From assembly GCF_001904745.1 (NCBI RefSeq), contig NZ_MRCD01000012.1:1-64000 (forward strand): a stretch of DNA of 64,000 nt, in the 5' to 3' direction. Below, one piece after another: positions 1-8,327 of this stretch (within the stretch, counting starts at the first letter, position 1; every line of letters begins with the position of its first letter). Source of the stretch: Calothrix sp. HK-06 (GTDB lineage Bacteria > Cyanobacteriota > Cyanobacteriia > Cyanobacteriales > Nostocaceae). Both the position numbers and the translations under genes were made by a program. The notes under the pieces are model-generated. The model did no database searches. It was not told the origin of the DNA and was given only the letters and a program-made list of their open reading frames with translations.

Positions 1-219
1 AGCGCCGAAGTAGACTTACAGTGGAATGGACGCTGGTTAGAAGTAATGGGTTGTGGAATGGTTGACCCAAACGTTCTCACCGCAGTAGGTTACGACCCCG
101 AAGTATACACTGGCTTTGCCGCAGGTTTCGGTGTTGAACGCTTCGCAATGGTACTACACCAAATGGACGACATTAGGCGCCTATACACCAGCGACCTCAG
201 ATTCTTAAAACAATTTTAA
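1..219 (+). CDS. pheS: Phenylalanine--tRNA ligase alpha subunit, C-terminal part (partial)
   Basis: The reading frame is open from base 1 and encodes the last 72 residues before a TAA at 217-219. The segment carries the end of a class II aminoacyl-tRNA synthetase core, including [18 protein letters not shown], which corresponds to motif 3 with its ATP-binding Arg, and ends RFLKQF. This matches the alpha subunit of PheRS, which charges tRNA-Phe in the cytoplasm as an alpha2-beta2 enzyme. The 5' part lies outside the window. It converges on the recQ gene, with only 40 bases between the two stops, and a repeat-derived hairpin sits there. Confidence 0.9.
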   Translation, partial: SAEVDLQWNGRWLEVMGCGMVDPNVLTAVGYDPEVYTGFAAGFGVERFAMVLHQMDDIRRLYTSDLRFLKQF

Positions 220-228
220 TTCCTGTAC

Positions 229-281
229 GGGCGGGTTAACCGAAATTTTCGATTATCTATCAAAATATAGTAAACCCGCCC
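229..281. repeat. Inverted repeat (GGGCGGGTT / AACCCGCCC family) between pheS and recQ
   Basis: GGGCGGGTT at 229-237 pairs with AACCCGCCC at 273-281. The same element recurs at 15490-15545 and 34255-34321. It may act as a bidirectional terminator between two convergent genes. Its right arm lies inside the recQ reading frame and encodes the residues RRGGFT near the end of that protein. Confidence 0.7.
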
Positions 282-1723
282 CTACGACAATTATCACAAT
301 GTCCACAACGCCAATTTTCAGATTCTCCACCAAAACCAAATCCTTGTAACAAAGACTGCCAACGACACCTCCTACTAAACAAATACTTGTGCATTTGTTT
401 AGAAGCATTTAGATGCGTACTTGCTTGACGTTTTCCCCCCGGAATAATTCTGTAATTAAAAGGGTCAAGCCATTCCAATTGACCATTACTATGAAGCAGC
501 GAAAGCGCAGTTGCACTATTAGAAAATTTTGCCATTACAGAATTTATTTCACCTTGTCGCGGTAACTTCTTTACAAGCTGCTGCGCTTCAATCTGCTGTT
601 CTCGCATTTTCAACTCAAAAAAATCCTGCCTTTGTTTATCTTCAGGGTCTAACCATCCAGTTGGTTCGCTAACCAACGTTAATGCTTCAGAAGGTTTACC
701 GTCTCTTCCCGCACGTCCAATTTCCTGTACATACTCTGATAACATTAACGGTGCATGAAAATGAACAACCCATCGGACATTCGGTTTATTCACTCCCATT
801 CCAAACGCTGAAGTACAAATTACAAACGGTATTTTATCGTTTAACCAACTCGTTTCAATTGCACGACGCCCTTCAGCATTTAACCCAGCATGATAAGCTG
901 CTGTAGAATAACCCAATTCTTCAAGCCAAGCTGCTAACTCTTCACTAGAACTACGTTGACGAACATAAATTAATCCTGCTTGCTTCGGTCTATTCTTAAT
1001 AAATCTTAATAATTGTTGCTTACGACCATTAGGTGTCCATGCAATACGAACATTCGGGTTTAGATTAGAACGATATAGATTAAGTCTAAATATTTCTGGT
1101 TTCTGTAATCCTAAAACTTTTTGTATTGTCTCTTGGGCTAGGGGGTCAGCGGTGGCAGTAAATGCAGCTATGCTTATTTTAGTTCCAACTGGTTTAGATT
1201 TGAGTAAAGCTTGACGCACTGCCCCTAACCTTCTATATGCTGGACGAAACGTATCGCCCCACTGCGTTAAACAATGGGCTTCGTCCAGTATGATTGCCGT
1301 AATATCAATTTCTGGTTTAATTAACCTTTCCCATACGGGTGGACTAAATAAAGTCTCTGGTGATAAATATAATAATCTTAACTTTTCTTCTTCCAACGCT
1401 TTTAAGGTTTGGCGCCGTTGTATGGATGACAACTCGCTGTGTAAAAGTGCAGCAGGTAACTTTTTGCAGTGTAATTCCTGCACCTGATTTTCCATCAACG
1501 CAACTAATGGAGAAACAACCAGCGTCAAACCAGTTTGAAGTAACGCTGGCAATTGGAAACAAATCGACTTTCCGCCACCAGTTGGCATAATAACCAAAGC
1601 ATCATTGCGCGCGAGTAAACAACGAATTATTTCTCCTTGGGGTGAACGAAAATCTTCATAACCCCAAATATCGCGAAATGCTGCACGAACATCATGCCAA
1701 GATAAAGAAGAAAGTCGATTCAT
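260..1723 (-). CDS. recQ: RecQ family ATP-dependent DNA helicase
   Basis: This is a superfamily 2 DNA helicase that unwinds DNA 3'-to-5' in recombination and repair. Visible motifs are Walker A PTGGGKS (residues 47-53), DEAH (147-150), the RecQ signature around EAHCLTQWGDTFRPAYRRLG, motif VI QEIGRAGRDG, and a C-terminal zinc-binding cluster ending CGHCDNC. There is no obvious HRDC domain, so it is a short RecQ of about 487 residues. The ATG at 1723 (MNRLSSLSWHDV) is chosen because the upstream extension to 1792 (MHMYIYNYVE...) looks unlike the family. The last seven residues, RGGFTIF, come partly from a dispersed repeat, so the natural end has probably been altered. Confidence 0.9.
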   Translation of the reverse strand: MNRLSSLSWHDVRAAFRDIWGYEDFRSPQGEIIRCLLARNDALVIMPTGGGKSICFQLPALLQTGLTLVVSPLVALMENQVQELHCKKLPAALLHSELSSIQRRQTLKALEEEKLRLLYLSPETLFSPPVWERLIKPEIDITAIILDEAHCLTQWGDTFRPAYRRLGAVRQALLKSKPVGTKISIAAFTATADPLAQETIQKVLGLQKPEIFRLNLYRSNLNPNVRIAWTPNGRKQQLLRFIKNRPKQAGLIYVRQRSSSEELAAWLEELGYSTAAYHAGLNAEGRRAIETSWLNDKIPFVICTSAFGMGVNKPNVRWVVHFHAPLMLSEYVQEIGRAGRDGKPSEALTLVSEPTGWLDPEDKQRQDFFELKMREQQIEAQQLVKKLPRQGEINSVMAKFSNSATALSLLHSNGQLEWLDPFNYRIIPGGKRQASTHLNASKQMHKYLFSRRCRWQSLLQGFGFGGESENWRCGHCDNCRRGGFTIF

Positions 1724-2052
1724 ATTTGGGAGTAGATGCTCCCATCTCCTTGCACACTTATTTTCAACGTAATTATAAATATACATGTGCATATGTAAAA
1801 ATAGCTTCAGTGTTTACACTGATTAAATGTATAAATTATAATACTTGTTCTCATTGTCAAAAATTGTACAAACCCCTATACAGCAGATGTAAATCAGCTT
1901 TAAGACTGATTTATAAATTGATTTTCACGTATAACTTACTACCTTAGAAGGAAGACACGCTCACAAAAGTTGAAGACTCAGTAAGAAGAGACGTTAATTT
2001 TTTAGATTTTGCGGGAACTCTATAAACAGAGTGTAATAATCCACAACTACAT
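1724..2052. other. Intergenic region between divergent recQ and LRV gene
   Basis: This 329-base gap separates two divergently transcribed genes and must hold both promoters. It is AT-rich, with no persuasive additional reading frame. I found no clear -35/-10 pair, inverted repeat or RNA element. Confidence 0.5.
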
Positions 2053-2817
2053 ATGAACACAGCTGCGAACATAAATGAATTTTCCGTAACTAGTGTATTG
2101 ACTCCGGACAAAATTCAAAGTCGAGAGAAAGCAAATAACTCAAATACCGACTCAGACACACTCGGTAATTTGGCAACTCATAAAGATTTTTACGTGCGTC
2201 GTGCAGTCGCAACACACTACAACACCCCAAAAACAGCTTTATCAAAGCTAGCTAGCGACGCAGAAGAACAAATACGCTTTTATCTGGCAGCAAATCCCAA
2301 TACCCCACCCGAAACCTTGACTCAACTTGCTTCTGATGAGTCAGGTGATGTACGTTCACAAGTTGCCGGAAATTCCAATACACCAGTAGATATCCTTGAA
2401 GAACTAGCCAAAGATATTTACATGGAGACACAACGTCAACTAGCAGAAAATCCTAATACCAGAGCTACAGTTCTAGAAAAAATTGGTCATAACATGGTTG
2501 AACTCGCCGAACTGAAAGCTCTATCAAGTCAAGAAGCGGCAGTCTTACGAGGAATTTCAATGAATTCCAGTACCCCATCTCATATACTAGAAAAAATCTG
2601 TACAATTAAAAATCGAGAAAACCACTACTGGTTATTTGAGCTTGGCATCGCGAAAAATTGCAACACTTCACACACATTATTAGAAAAACTAGCAACTCAT
2701 CCTGACTATGAAATTCGTTTTGCTGTAGCCAATAATGCCAGCACTCCCGATTTTGTACTAAATATATTAGCTACAGACAAAGAATATTACATTCGCCAAG
2801 CAGCAGAAAAAAGATAA
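2053..2817 (+). CDS. Leucine-rich repeat variant (LRV/HEAT-like) protein
   Basis: The 254-residue protein is built from about eight copies of a 22-26 residue unit of the form LA-(T/S)-(H/D)-x-(D/E)-x-x-(V/I)-R-x-x-(V/L)-A-x-N-x-N-T-P. Examples are LATHKDFYVRRAVATHYNTP and LATHPDYEIRFAVANNASTP. This is the variant leucine-rich repeat, which folds as an alpha-solenoid and usually mediates protein-protein contacts. There is no signal peptide, membrane segment or catalytic motif. The first about 35 residues are non-repetitive and polar. The partner is unknown. It starts at ATG 2053 and is followed by a terminator-like hairpin. Confidence 0.8.
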   Translation: MNTAANINEFSVTSVLTPDKIQSREKANNSNTDSDTLGNLATHKDFYVRRAVATHYNTPKTALSKLASDAEEQIRFYLAANPNTPPETLTQLASDESGDVRSQVAGNSNTPVDILEELAKDIYMETQRQLAENPNTRATVLEKIGHNMVELAELKALSSQEAAVLRGISMNSSTPSHILEKICTIKNRENHYWLFELGIAKNCNTSHTLLEKLATHPDYEIRFAVANNASTPDFVLNILATDKEYYIRQAAEKR

Positions 2818-2829
2818 CTTGTTTTTACT

Positions 2830-2873
2830 AAAACCGGGTTTATACTCGACCGCAACAAAAAAGCCCGGTTTTT
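2830..2873 (+). terminator. Terminator-like hairpin after the LRV gene
   Basis: AAAACCGGG (2830-2838) can pair with CCCGGTTTTT (2864-2873), ending in a T-run 12 bases or more after the stop codon. The loop is long (about 25 bases), so the terminator call is tentative. The arms resemble the AGAAACCCGG / CCGGGTTTCT hairpins seen at 49534-49599 and 52675-52710. Confidence 0.5.
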
Positions 2874-2912
2874 CAACAAATACACAACTCGTCCAAATAA
2901 AATCTAGACTTT

Positions 2913-3090
2913 TGTCATGAGTCGGGCACGTAAACGTAAACGTAGTTTTTCCGCAGGGTAGGATATCCGCTTATGCTAGGGTAGCATCTAATGTCATGAG
3001 TCGGGCACGTAAACGTAAACGTAGTTTTCCCTTTACTGGTAGTTTTCCCGTTATCCGAAGGATATCCCGAAGGGTAGGGTAGCATCTAAA
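2913..3090. repeat. Two tandem direct repeats, about 79-base period
   Basis: A 37-base sequence starting TGTCATGAGTCGGGCACGTA is present at 2913-2949 and again, identical, at 2992-3028. Each copy is followed by GGATATCC or a close variant and by GGGTAGCATCTA (2979-2990 and 3078-3088). The region is noncoding. Two copies with unequal flanks do not make a CRISPR array. Confidence 0.75.
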
Positions 3091-3099
3091 AAATTTTGA

Positions 3100-3192
3100 T
3101 GCTTGTTTAAAAGTCAAGTTATAACTCGTTTTGAGTACAGCTTCCAGCCGCAATTGCAAGATTTAATTGAACGTGAAGCAATCGAAGAGTAA
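3100..3192 (+). pseudogene. Short orphan gene end (unknown family)
   Basis: A frame open from 3100 to a TAA at 3190-3192 encodes about 30 residues ending FEYSFQPQLQDLIEREAIEE. The acidic, helix-like composition looks like a genuine protein C-terminus, but no start codon or upstream coding sequence remains. I do not recognise the family. It could also be a chance frame. Confidence 0.25.
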
Positions 3193-3202
3193 ATTACCTA
3201 AT

Positions 3203-3231
3203 AGGTTGGGTAGAGGAACGGAACCCAACCT
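3203..3231. repeat. Palindromic repeat, GTTGGGT...ACCCAAC family
   Basis: AGGTTGGGT (3203-3211) and ACCCAACCT (3223-3231) form an 9-bp inverted repeat around the core AGAGGAACGGA. Relatives occur at 3944-3970, 3983-4021, 11243-11341, 11881-11912 and 55327-55362, always between genes. Confidence 0.75.
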
Positions 3232-3311
3232 ACAAATAATGGCGCCTGACAAACATCAATGAAGTGAATGAACGTTTATTCGTGAGATTGATAGGCGCCT
3301 TTGTCACCCCT

Positions 3312-3677
3312 TCAGCGAAGAAAGGGTGTACTAAGAGCTTTACTTGAGCGAGGGAGGGGGCTGTTACTAAAGTTAGAATATTGGGTATTAACCTGATAAG
3401 CTCTTTTAACGATTTGGTTAAAAAAGAAATTGATAAGCTTTAATTGCCTAAAAATTTGCTGTGGGTCGGAAAGATGAGTTTTTGGTAACTGTTCTCCCAT
3501 TTCTTTAAAGACCAAACCAAGAGGTACATTAATTTCATCTTGGAGTTTGAGACAACGAATAAAAAACGGACTAAAAGCTGAAATGAGTGAGCCTACCCCG
3601 CCTCTTGCTTGTCCCCAACCAATATAATACAGTCCTTTGTAATCTTCGAGAAACGAGCCTCCATAACATTTAACCAC
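3312..3677 (-). pseudogene. C-terminal remnant, possibly of an FAD/NAD(P)-dependent oxidoreductase
   Basis: The frame encodes 121 residues beginning at a GTG. The stretch GLYYIGWGQARGGVGS followed by KLQDEINVPLGLVFKEMG and LPKTHLSDPQQIFRQLKL looks like conserved protein and resembles my recollection of the C-terminal end of cyanobacterial flavin monooxygenase-like proteins. Upstream the frame continues only to a stop at 3738-3740, and the Rossmann GxGxxG region expected for such an enzyme is absent. The last about 20 residues (NSPLPRSSKALSTPFLR) look unrelated and may be read-through into intergenic sequence. The family assignment is tentative. Confidence 0.4.
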
Positions 3678-4023
3678 TGGGTCATAAAAAAGAAGTTGGG
3701 GATAGAGAATGAGGATGGAAATTAGAGAATAAAAACCTTAAACGTATTTTTGATGACCTTATTAAGGGTTAACAAATTCTTCAAAAGTCTGACGAGCATT
3801 TTGACAAAGTTTAACTTTACTATTAAATAATTTTGATTTTATATATACACTTAACTTTAGTTAAGTTGTCAGCAATAAACTGATAACATTTGTAAATTTT
3901 TAGCTTCTTTACATGTGTGTTTACGTAAGCAGTCGTCGCTAGTACGTTGGGTGGAGGAACGGAACCCAACATCAAAAACATCGAGTATTCGTTGGGTTAC
4001 ACACTTGCGCTCCACCCAACCGA
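3678..4023. other. AT-rich intergenic region with two GTTGGGT palindromes
   Basis: About 260 bases of AT-rich sequence without a believable gene are followed by two copies of the GTTGGGT/ACCCAAC element, at 3944-3970 and 3983-4021. The second copy abuts the stop codon of the peptidase gene and could contribute to its 3' end. Confidence 0.5.
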
Positions 4024-6042
4024 CTAATCTAAGTACAACCCCTCTATACTCTCACCTAATATATAATGACTAAACCAAATTAAATTTTGCTTCATAAGCG
4101 CGCGCGCAATACCAGGTTTATTTACTCCATGTCCCATATTCTTAAAAATCACAAGCTCAGTTTCCACACCAACATCACATAAACCTCGATATAGTTCATA
4201 CGCATTAGATACTGGCACGCGCTTATCAGCATCACCGTGTTGAATTAAAGTTGGCGTGCAAGAATTCTTAATATAAGTCATTGGAGAAGCTTTCTCATAG
4301 ACCTCCATATCATTCCAAGGAGTATCGCCTAAATAATAGTGGGTAAAAGGGTAAATATCTGTACTAACGTAGTAAGTAACCCAATTACTAATTCCGGCGC
4401 CTACACTAGTAGCTTTAAATCGTTTACTATAAGTAGCGCAAAAAGCAGAAATATATCCACCCTGACTCCAACCCATAACCCCAGTTTTGTCACTATCAAC
4501 AAAACCCTGACTAATTAAATAATCAACACCAGAAATAACATCCGCATAATCACCAGTACCCAAATCTTGATAATTCAAGCTGCGGAACTTTTCACCATAT
4601 CCATTACTACCTCGGTAATTAGGTAATAGTACAAGAAAACCTTTCTCTACAAAACTCTCAATCGGATAAGTATTCTCATCTAACGCAACTGGAAGCGATG
4701 TTGATTTAGGCCCACCATGCACCCTAACTAACAAAGGATATTTTTTACTCGAATCAAAATCAACAGGTTTACATAAAATTCCTTCTACTTTAGTACCATC
4801 TAAACTAGACCATTGAATAACTTCCTTTTGAGCAAAAGCCTTGTTTGTTAATATACTCGATTGATTTGTGACGCGCACATCATTATAATAAAGCTCGTAA
4901 CACTCTTTAGAATCACCCTTTATATAAGCAAAATTTTCGCCATCTAAAGTAATTGCAGCAATTTGAATATACGACTTATTATCTGCAACAAGTAGAGTTA
5001 TTTTACCATCGAGTTTTAATATACCCAATTTACTGATAGTTTTATATTGCCACCAAATTAAAATACCTTTAGTCGTCCAACGTAGCGGATAAACACATTC
5101 ATTAATACCCGTAATATCCGGTGTCAGCTTAGTAATTTGATTATTTTCTAAATTATATACAGCTATATACTTATCATCAAACCATTTGCCAGTACGTAAA
5201 TAAGTAAAACAAACACAAGTACTATCTGGAGAAAATAAAATATTACGTTTAAGACCAACAAGAGGAACGTCAAGTTTCTTAACTTCCTTAGACTCAACAT
5301 CTAAAATATAAATTTCAATTTTGTCTTGTTCTGCTAAATTTGGCGAAGGTGTAGCAAGCAAAGCGACTTTTTTACCACTACTAGCAACATCAAAATCATG
5401 GATATGAATATTTTTCAAACATGTAAACTGCACAGACAATTCATCTTTTTCTTCTTTATTACCATTATTTTCTTTATTTTCATTACCTTCGCGTAAATCT
5501 TTCGGTAACTTACTAGCTTGCAAAGTTTTATCCAATCCTCTTTGCAAATCTAGATAAAATAAAGTACTATTGCGGTACTCACGATTTACATACTCAATAT
5601 CTCCATAAATTTCTCGTCGCTTTTTGATAGGTTTAGCTTCAACCTCACGCGAAATAAAGAAAAATCCTGAGCCAGAAGGCGCCCATTGAAACGCGGTAAT
5701 ATCTTCAGTAGCATAAGAAACTTGAAAACTTGTAACATCACCATCAGGCTTAATAAAAATTTGCCTTTTCCTATCCCTTTCACTCGGTCTTGCTAAATAA
5801 GCCAAAGTCTTAGAATGTAGACTATCAGAAGCTGCCCATTTAGGTTGATAACTTTCATTTTTACCGCGCGTTAACGGGTAACTATTACCATTCTCATAAA
5901 TCCAAACATGCCATTGATAAACATTGCTATCCCAATCAACCTGGCGTTTAACATAAGCAATCCTTGCTCCATCGTTACTAATAGAAGGATTTGATAGCCT
6001 TGGCAACGCAATTAATTCTTCAATTTTAAGGTATTCTGACAT
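4024..6042 (-). CDS. S9 family prolyl oligopeptidase / acylaminoacyl-peptidase
   Basis: This is a 672-residue serine peptidase with an N-terminal beta-propeller (about residues 1-400, with WD/TolB-like SPDS and LSPNL repeats) and a C-terminal alpha/beta-hydrolase domain. The nucleophile is in GWSQGGY (Ser near 525). The acid is in HGDADKRVP (Asp near 603) and the His is in NMGHGVNKP (near 638). The oxyanion region RVHGGPKS is present. There is no signal peptide, so it probably degrades small peptides in the cytoplasm. The ATG at 6042 sits 40 bases from the end of the upstream acetyltransferase gene on the same strand, so co-transcription is likely. Confidence 0.92.
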   Translation of the reverse strand: MSEYLKIEELIALPRLSNPSISNDGARIAYVKRQVDWDSNVYQWHVWIYENGNSYPLTRGKNESYQPKWAASDSLHSKTLAYLARPSERDRKRQIFIKPDGDVTSFQVSYATEDITAFQWAPSGSGFFFISREVEAKPIKKRREIYGDIEYVNREYRNSTLFYLDLQRGLDKTLQASKLPKDLREGNENKENNGNKEEKDELSVQFTCLKNIHIHDFDVASSGKKVALLATPSPNLAEQDKIEIYILDVESKEVKKLDVPLVGLKRNILFSPDSTCVCFTYLRTGKWFDDKYIAVYNLENNQITKLTPDITGINECVYPLRWTTKGILIWWQYKTISKLGILKLDGKITLLVADNKSYIQIAAITLDGENFAYIKGDSKECYELYYNDVRVTNQSSILTNKAFAQKEVIQWSSLDGTKVEGILCKPVDFDSSKKYPLLVRVHGGPKSTSLPVALDENTYPIESFVEKGFLVLLPNYRGSNGYGEKFRSLNYQDLGTGDYADVISGVDYLISQGFVDSDKTGVMGWSQGGYISAFCATYSKRFKATSVGAGISNWVTYYVSTDIYPFTHYYLGDTPWNDMEVYEKASPMTYIKNSCTPTLIQHGDADKRVPVSNAYELYRGLCDVGVETELVIFKNMGHGVNKPGIARALMKQNLIWFSHYILGESIEGLYLD

Positions 6043-6081
6043 TTTTTTTTGATATTGATAATTTAATCATAATAATTACAA

Positions 6082-6606
6082 TCATCTATTCTCCCACTCC
6101 TCTCGACTAATTCCATAAACCACACATTCTTTACCCAAAACTTCCGTTGTACCCTCCAACTTCTCCCCCAACTTCTCCGCAACACGTCGAGAAGCAGCAT
6201 TCTCCGGCTGAATAATACTAATCACGTGCGGTTGCTCTAGCTCCTCAAAAGCAAATTCCATAGCAGCACTACCCGCCTCAGTCGCAAAACCTTTTCCCCA
6301 AAATTCCCGTCGAATCATCCAACCAATCTCAAATCCTGGCCATCCTTCAGGGCGCCAATAACCTACTCTACCAATCATGGCACCACTAATACGTTCCTCA
6401 ACAGCCCATGACCCATACCCACGTAGATGCCAATGTCCTAACATAACTGCCATAAGGCGCCAAGATTCAGAACGGTTAGATGTTTGACCCGAACCGATGT
6501 AGCGCATAACATCAGGATTCGCGTACATATCAGTGAAAGCATTTAAATCATTTTCCTCATATCCTCGTAATATTAAGCGTTTTGTTACGATTTTTGGAAT
6601 TTGCAT
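6082..6606 (-). CDS. GNAT family N-acetyltransferase (RimJ/RimL type)
   Basis: The protein belongs to the GNAT fold that moves an acetyl group from acetyl-CoA to an amine. It starts with the typical TKRLILRGYEENDL. It contains GSWAVEERISGAMIGRVGYW, the acetyl-CoA loop motif REFWGKGFATEAGSAAMEFA (consensus Q/RxxGxG/A), and ends NAASRRVAEKLGEKLEG. These features match the RimJ/RimL branch; the substrate cannot be read from sequence. ATG 6606 is chosen over a TTG at 6636 because homology starts there. It lies just upstream of the S9 peptidase gene on the same strand. Confidence 0.85.
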   Translation of the reverse strand: MQIPKIVTKRLILRGYEENDLNAFTDMYANPDVMRYIGSGQTSNRSESWRLMAVMLGHWHLRGYGSWAVEERISGAMIGRVGYWRPEGWPGFEIGWMIRREFWGKGFATEAGSAAMEFAFEELEQPHVISIIQPENAASRRVAEKLGEKLEGTTEVLGKECVVYGISREEWENR

Positions 6607-6718
6607 AACTTTGAAAATAAAACACTTTTTATACAAAATTTTTGATAATTGTCACTTTTAATTTTATACATCATTATATAAATATAAGCTATTATCAACT
6701 ACTGAAGAAAAACAACCA

Positions 6719-7009
6719 ATGAAACGTAGCGATGCATTAACAATTATTAAAGCGCATAAAGAACAATTACAGCAAATGGGAGTAAAATCGTTGGATTTAT
6801 TCGGTTCTGTCGCACGCTCTGGAAGCAACAGAAGACAGCGATGTCGATTTTTTGGTAGACTTTAATATGAACTAGGATTGTTTGAATTTATAAAAGTGCG
6901 GCTTTACTTAGAAGAGATATTAGGCTGTGCTGTGGATATGGGAACAGCAGATACTTTACGAGAACACATGAATATACCTGTCACAAAGGATTTAATTCGT
7001 GTCTTATAA
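6719..7009 (+). pseudogene. Frameshifted MntA-type nucleotidyltransferase (antitoxin-like)
   Basis: ATG 6719 starts MKRSDALTIIKAHKEQ and reaches the nucleotidyltransferase motif LFGSVARS. The frame is then lost, but +1 continues EATEDSDVDFLVDF and a third frame continues LFEFIKVRLYLEEILG to a TAA at 7007-7009 (ending KDLIRVL). Together these make a complete minimal nucleotidyltransferase, GSxAR...SDVD, with two frameshifts. The family normally pairs with a HEPN toxin (MntA/HepT), which adds AMP to and silences the toxin. No HEPN gene follows. Either the gene is dead or the sequence has two errors. Confidence 0.75.
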
Positions 7010-7088
7010 GAATTTGCAGTGTTTTATACAGGAAATAAGAATATAGTGTAAAATTATATAATGCTTTATTAAGAAGGAGAATATCGTC

Positions 7089-7652
7089 ATGACTCAAGCA
7101 CCAGATAAAATTCGCTGGACAATTGCCGATTTAGAACTTCTCGCTACCGATGGATGGAAGCGTTACGAAATTATTGATGGGGAATTATTTGTGACAAGGG
7201 CGCCTCATATTGGACACCAGGATGCTGGTGGTGGTATTTACGTAGAATTAACAATTTGGTCGAGAAATTCAGGTTTGGGTAAAGCAATTCTAGCTCCAGG
7301 AGTGATTTTCTCTGATGCTGACAATGTTATTCCTGATGTAATTTGGATAAGTAATGGGCGACTTGCACAAGTTGTGGATAATGAAGGGCATTTAACAGGC
7401 GCCCCAGAATTAGTTGTCGAAGTTCTCTCTGAAGGTATTAGCAACGAACGATGTGATAGAGAGGTCAAGTTAAAACTTTACTCAATTAAAGGCGTACAAG
7501 AATATTGGATTATTGATTGGAGGAAGCAGCAAATTGAAGTTTATCAGCGTCAAAATGTTCAGCTAGTTCAAGTTGCAACTCTGTTTGCTAATGATATAAT
7601 AAGCTCACCTTTACTTCCAGGCTTTAGCTGTCAAGTGAAGCAATTATTTTAA
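7089..7652 (+). CDS. Uma2 family (DUF820) putative restriction endonuclease-like protein
   Basis: This 187-residue protein has the PD-(D/E)xK fold typical of the Uma2 family, which is greatly expanded in cyanobacteria and has no established role. Markers are RYEIIDGELFVTRAP near the N-terminus, the Asp in VIPDVIWIS, and ELVVEVLSEG followed by the Lys-bearing REVKLKLYSIKGVQEYWIID. The Glu of VVEVLS and the following Lys complete the nuclease-like site. ATG 7089 has a good ribosome-binding site (AAGAAGGAGA, 7071-7080). It sits between a dead nucleotidyltransferase and a transposase stump. Confidence 0.88.
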   Translation: MTQAPDKIRWTIADLELLATDGWKRYEIIDGELFVTRAPHIGHQDAGGGIYVELTIWSRNSGLGKAILAPGVIFSDADNVIPDVIWISNGRLAQVVDNEGHLTGAPELVVEVLSEGISNERCDREVKLKLYSIKGVQEYWIIDWRKQQIEVYQRQNVQLVQVATLFANDIISSPLLPGFSCQVKQLF

Positions 7653-7747
7653 CTAAATATTCCACCTGTACTATTAGATGTGAAAAAATAGGAAAGCGTC
7701 AAATAATTACTATTTTAAGCTTAATTATACCTCTTATAGCAGTTATT

Positions 7748-8155
7748 ATGTTCGACCGCTGGCTGCCGCGTGCTTTGTTAAGCTATTATAAATTTCCGAT
7801 AGTGGAAAACCCCCCAATTCTGAAACACTACAAGATAGGGCAAGCAATTAAACGGGTAAGAATAAGCATTAAGAACTTGATAAATGATGTGCATCACAAA
7901 GTATCAAGTTTATTAGTCCAGAATTATAAAGTGATTTTTCTTCCAACTTATGAAACCTCACAGATGGTTTTAAAGGCAAAAAGAAAAATTAATTGTCAAT
8001 CTGTACGTTCCATGCTTACTTGGTCTTTTGGTCGCTTTGCTGAACACCTTCGACAGTCTTGTAACTGTAATGGTGTAATGCTAGTCAGAACTAACGAAGC
8101 TTACACATCAAAAAGTTGTCCAGAATGTGGTAAATTTCATACCAAACTAGGATAA
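7748..8155 (+). pseudogene. Truncated IS605/IS607-type TnpB (OrfB) transposon nuclease
   Basis: The 135-residue frame matches the central part of TnpB, the RNA-guided nuclease carried by IS200/IS605 elements. It has RISIKNLINDVHHKVSSLL, then VIFLPTYETSQMV with the second RuvC catalytic Glu, then the first half of the zinc finger TSKSCPECGKFHTKLG. It stops there. The second CxxC pair and the last catalytic Asp (usually in RDxNGA) are missing, and so is the N-terminal half with the first catalytic Asp. It is therefore an inactive remnant. No TnpA gene or element end was recognised. Confidence 0.8.
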
Positions 8156-8217
8156 TATGCTGCGATTAGCTAAAAAGAATTAAAAACAAAAATAATTCAA
8201 TTTGCCTCAAAATAAAG

Positions 8218-8261
8218 CCACTTGTAAATCTTGTAAATCTTGTAATCTTGTAAATCTTGTG
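8218..8261. repeat. Short tandem repeat CTTGTAAAT
   Basis: The unit CTTGTAAAT is repeated about four times, with one degenerate copy (CTTGTAAT). It leads into a CTTGTGGAACGGGC element (8256-8286) of the family also found at 13161, 23167, 30608 and 63674. Slippage from the CTTGT start of that family is a likely origin. Confidence 0.75.
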
Positions 8262-8327
8262 GAACGGGCATTCCCTGCCCGTCCTTACCCATAAATGAAA
8301 ATAGCAAAACATTATTAAACTCTATCA

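Noticed and set aside
2913-3090. Possible CRISPR array
   Set aside because: There are only two direct repeats, with partly similar spacers and no cas genes nearby.
2971-3159. Minus-strand 62-residue frame
   Set aside because: It is the reverse reading of the tandem direct repeats and has an artefactual Arg/Leu-rich composition.
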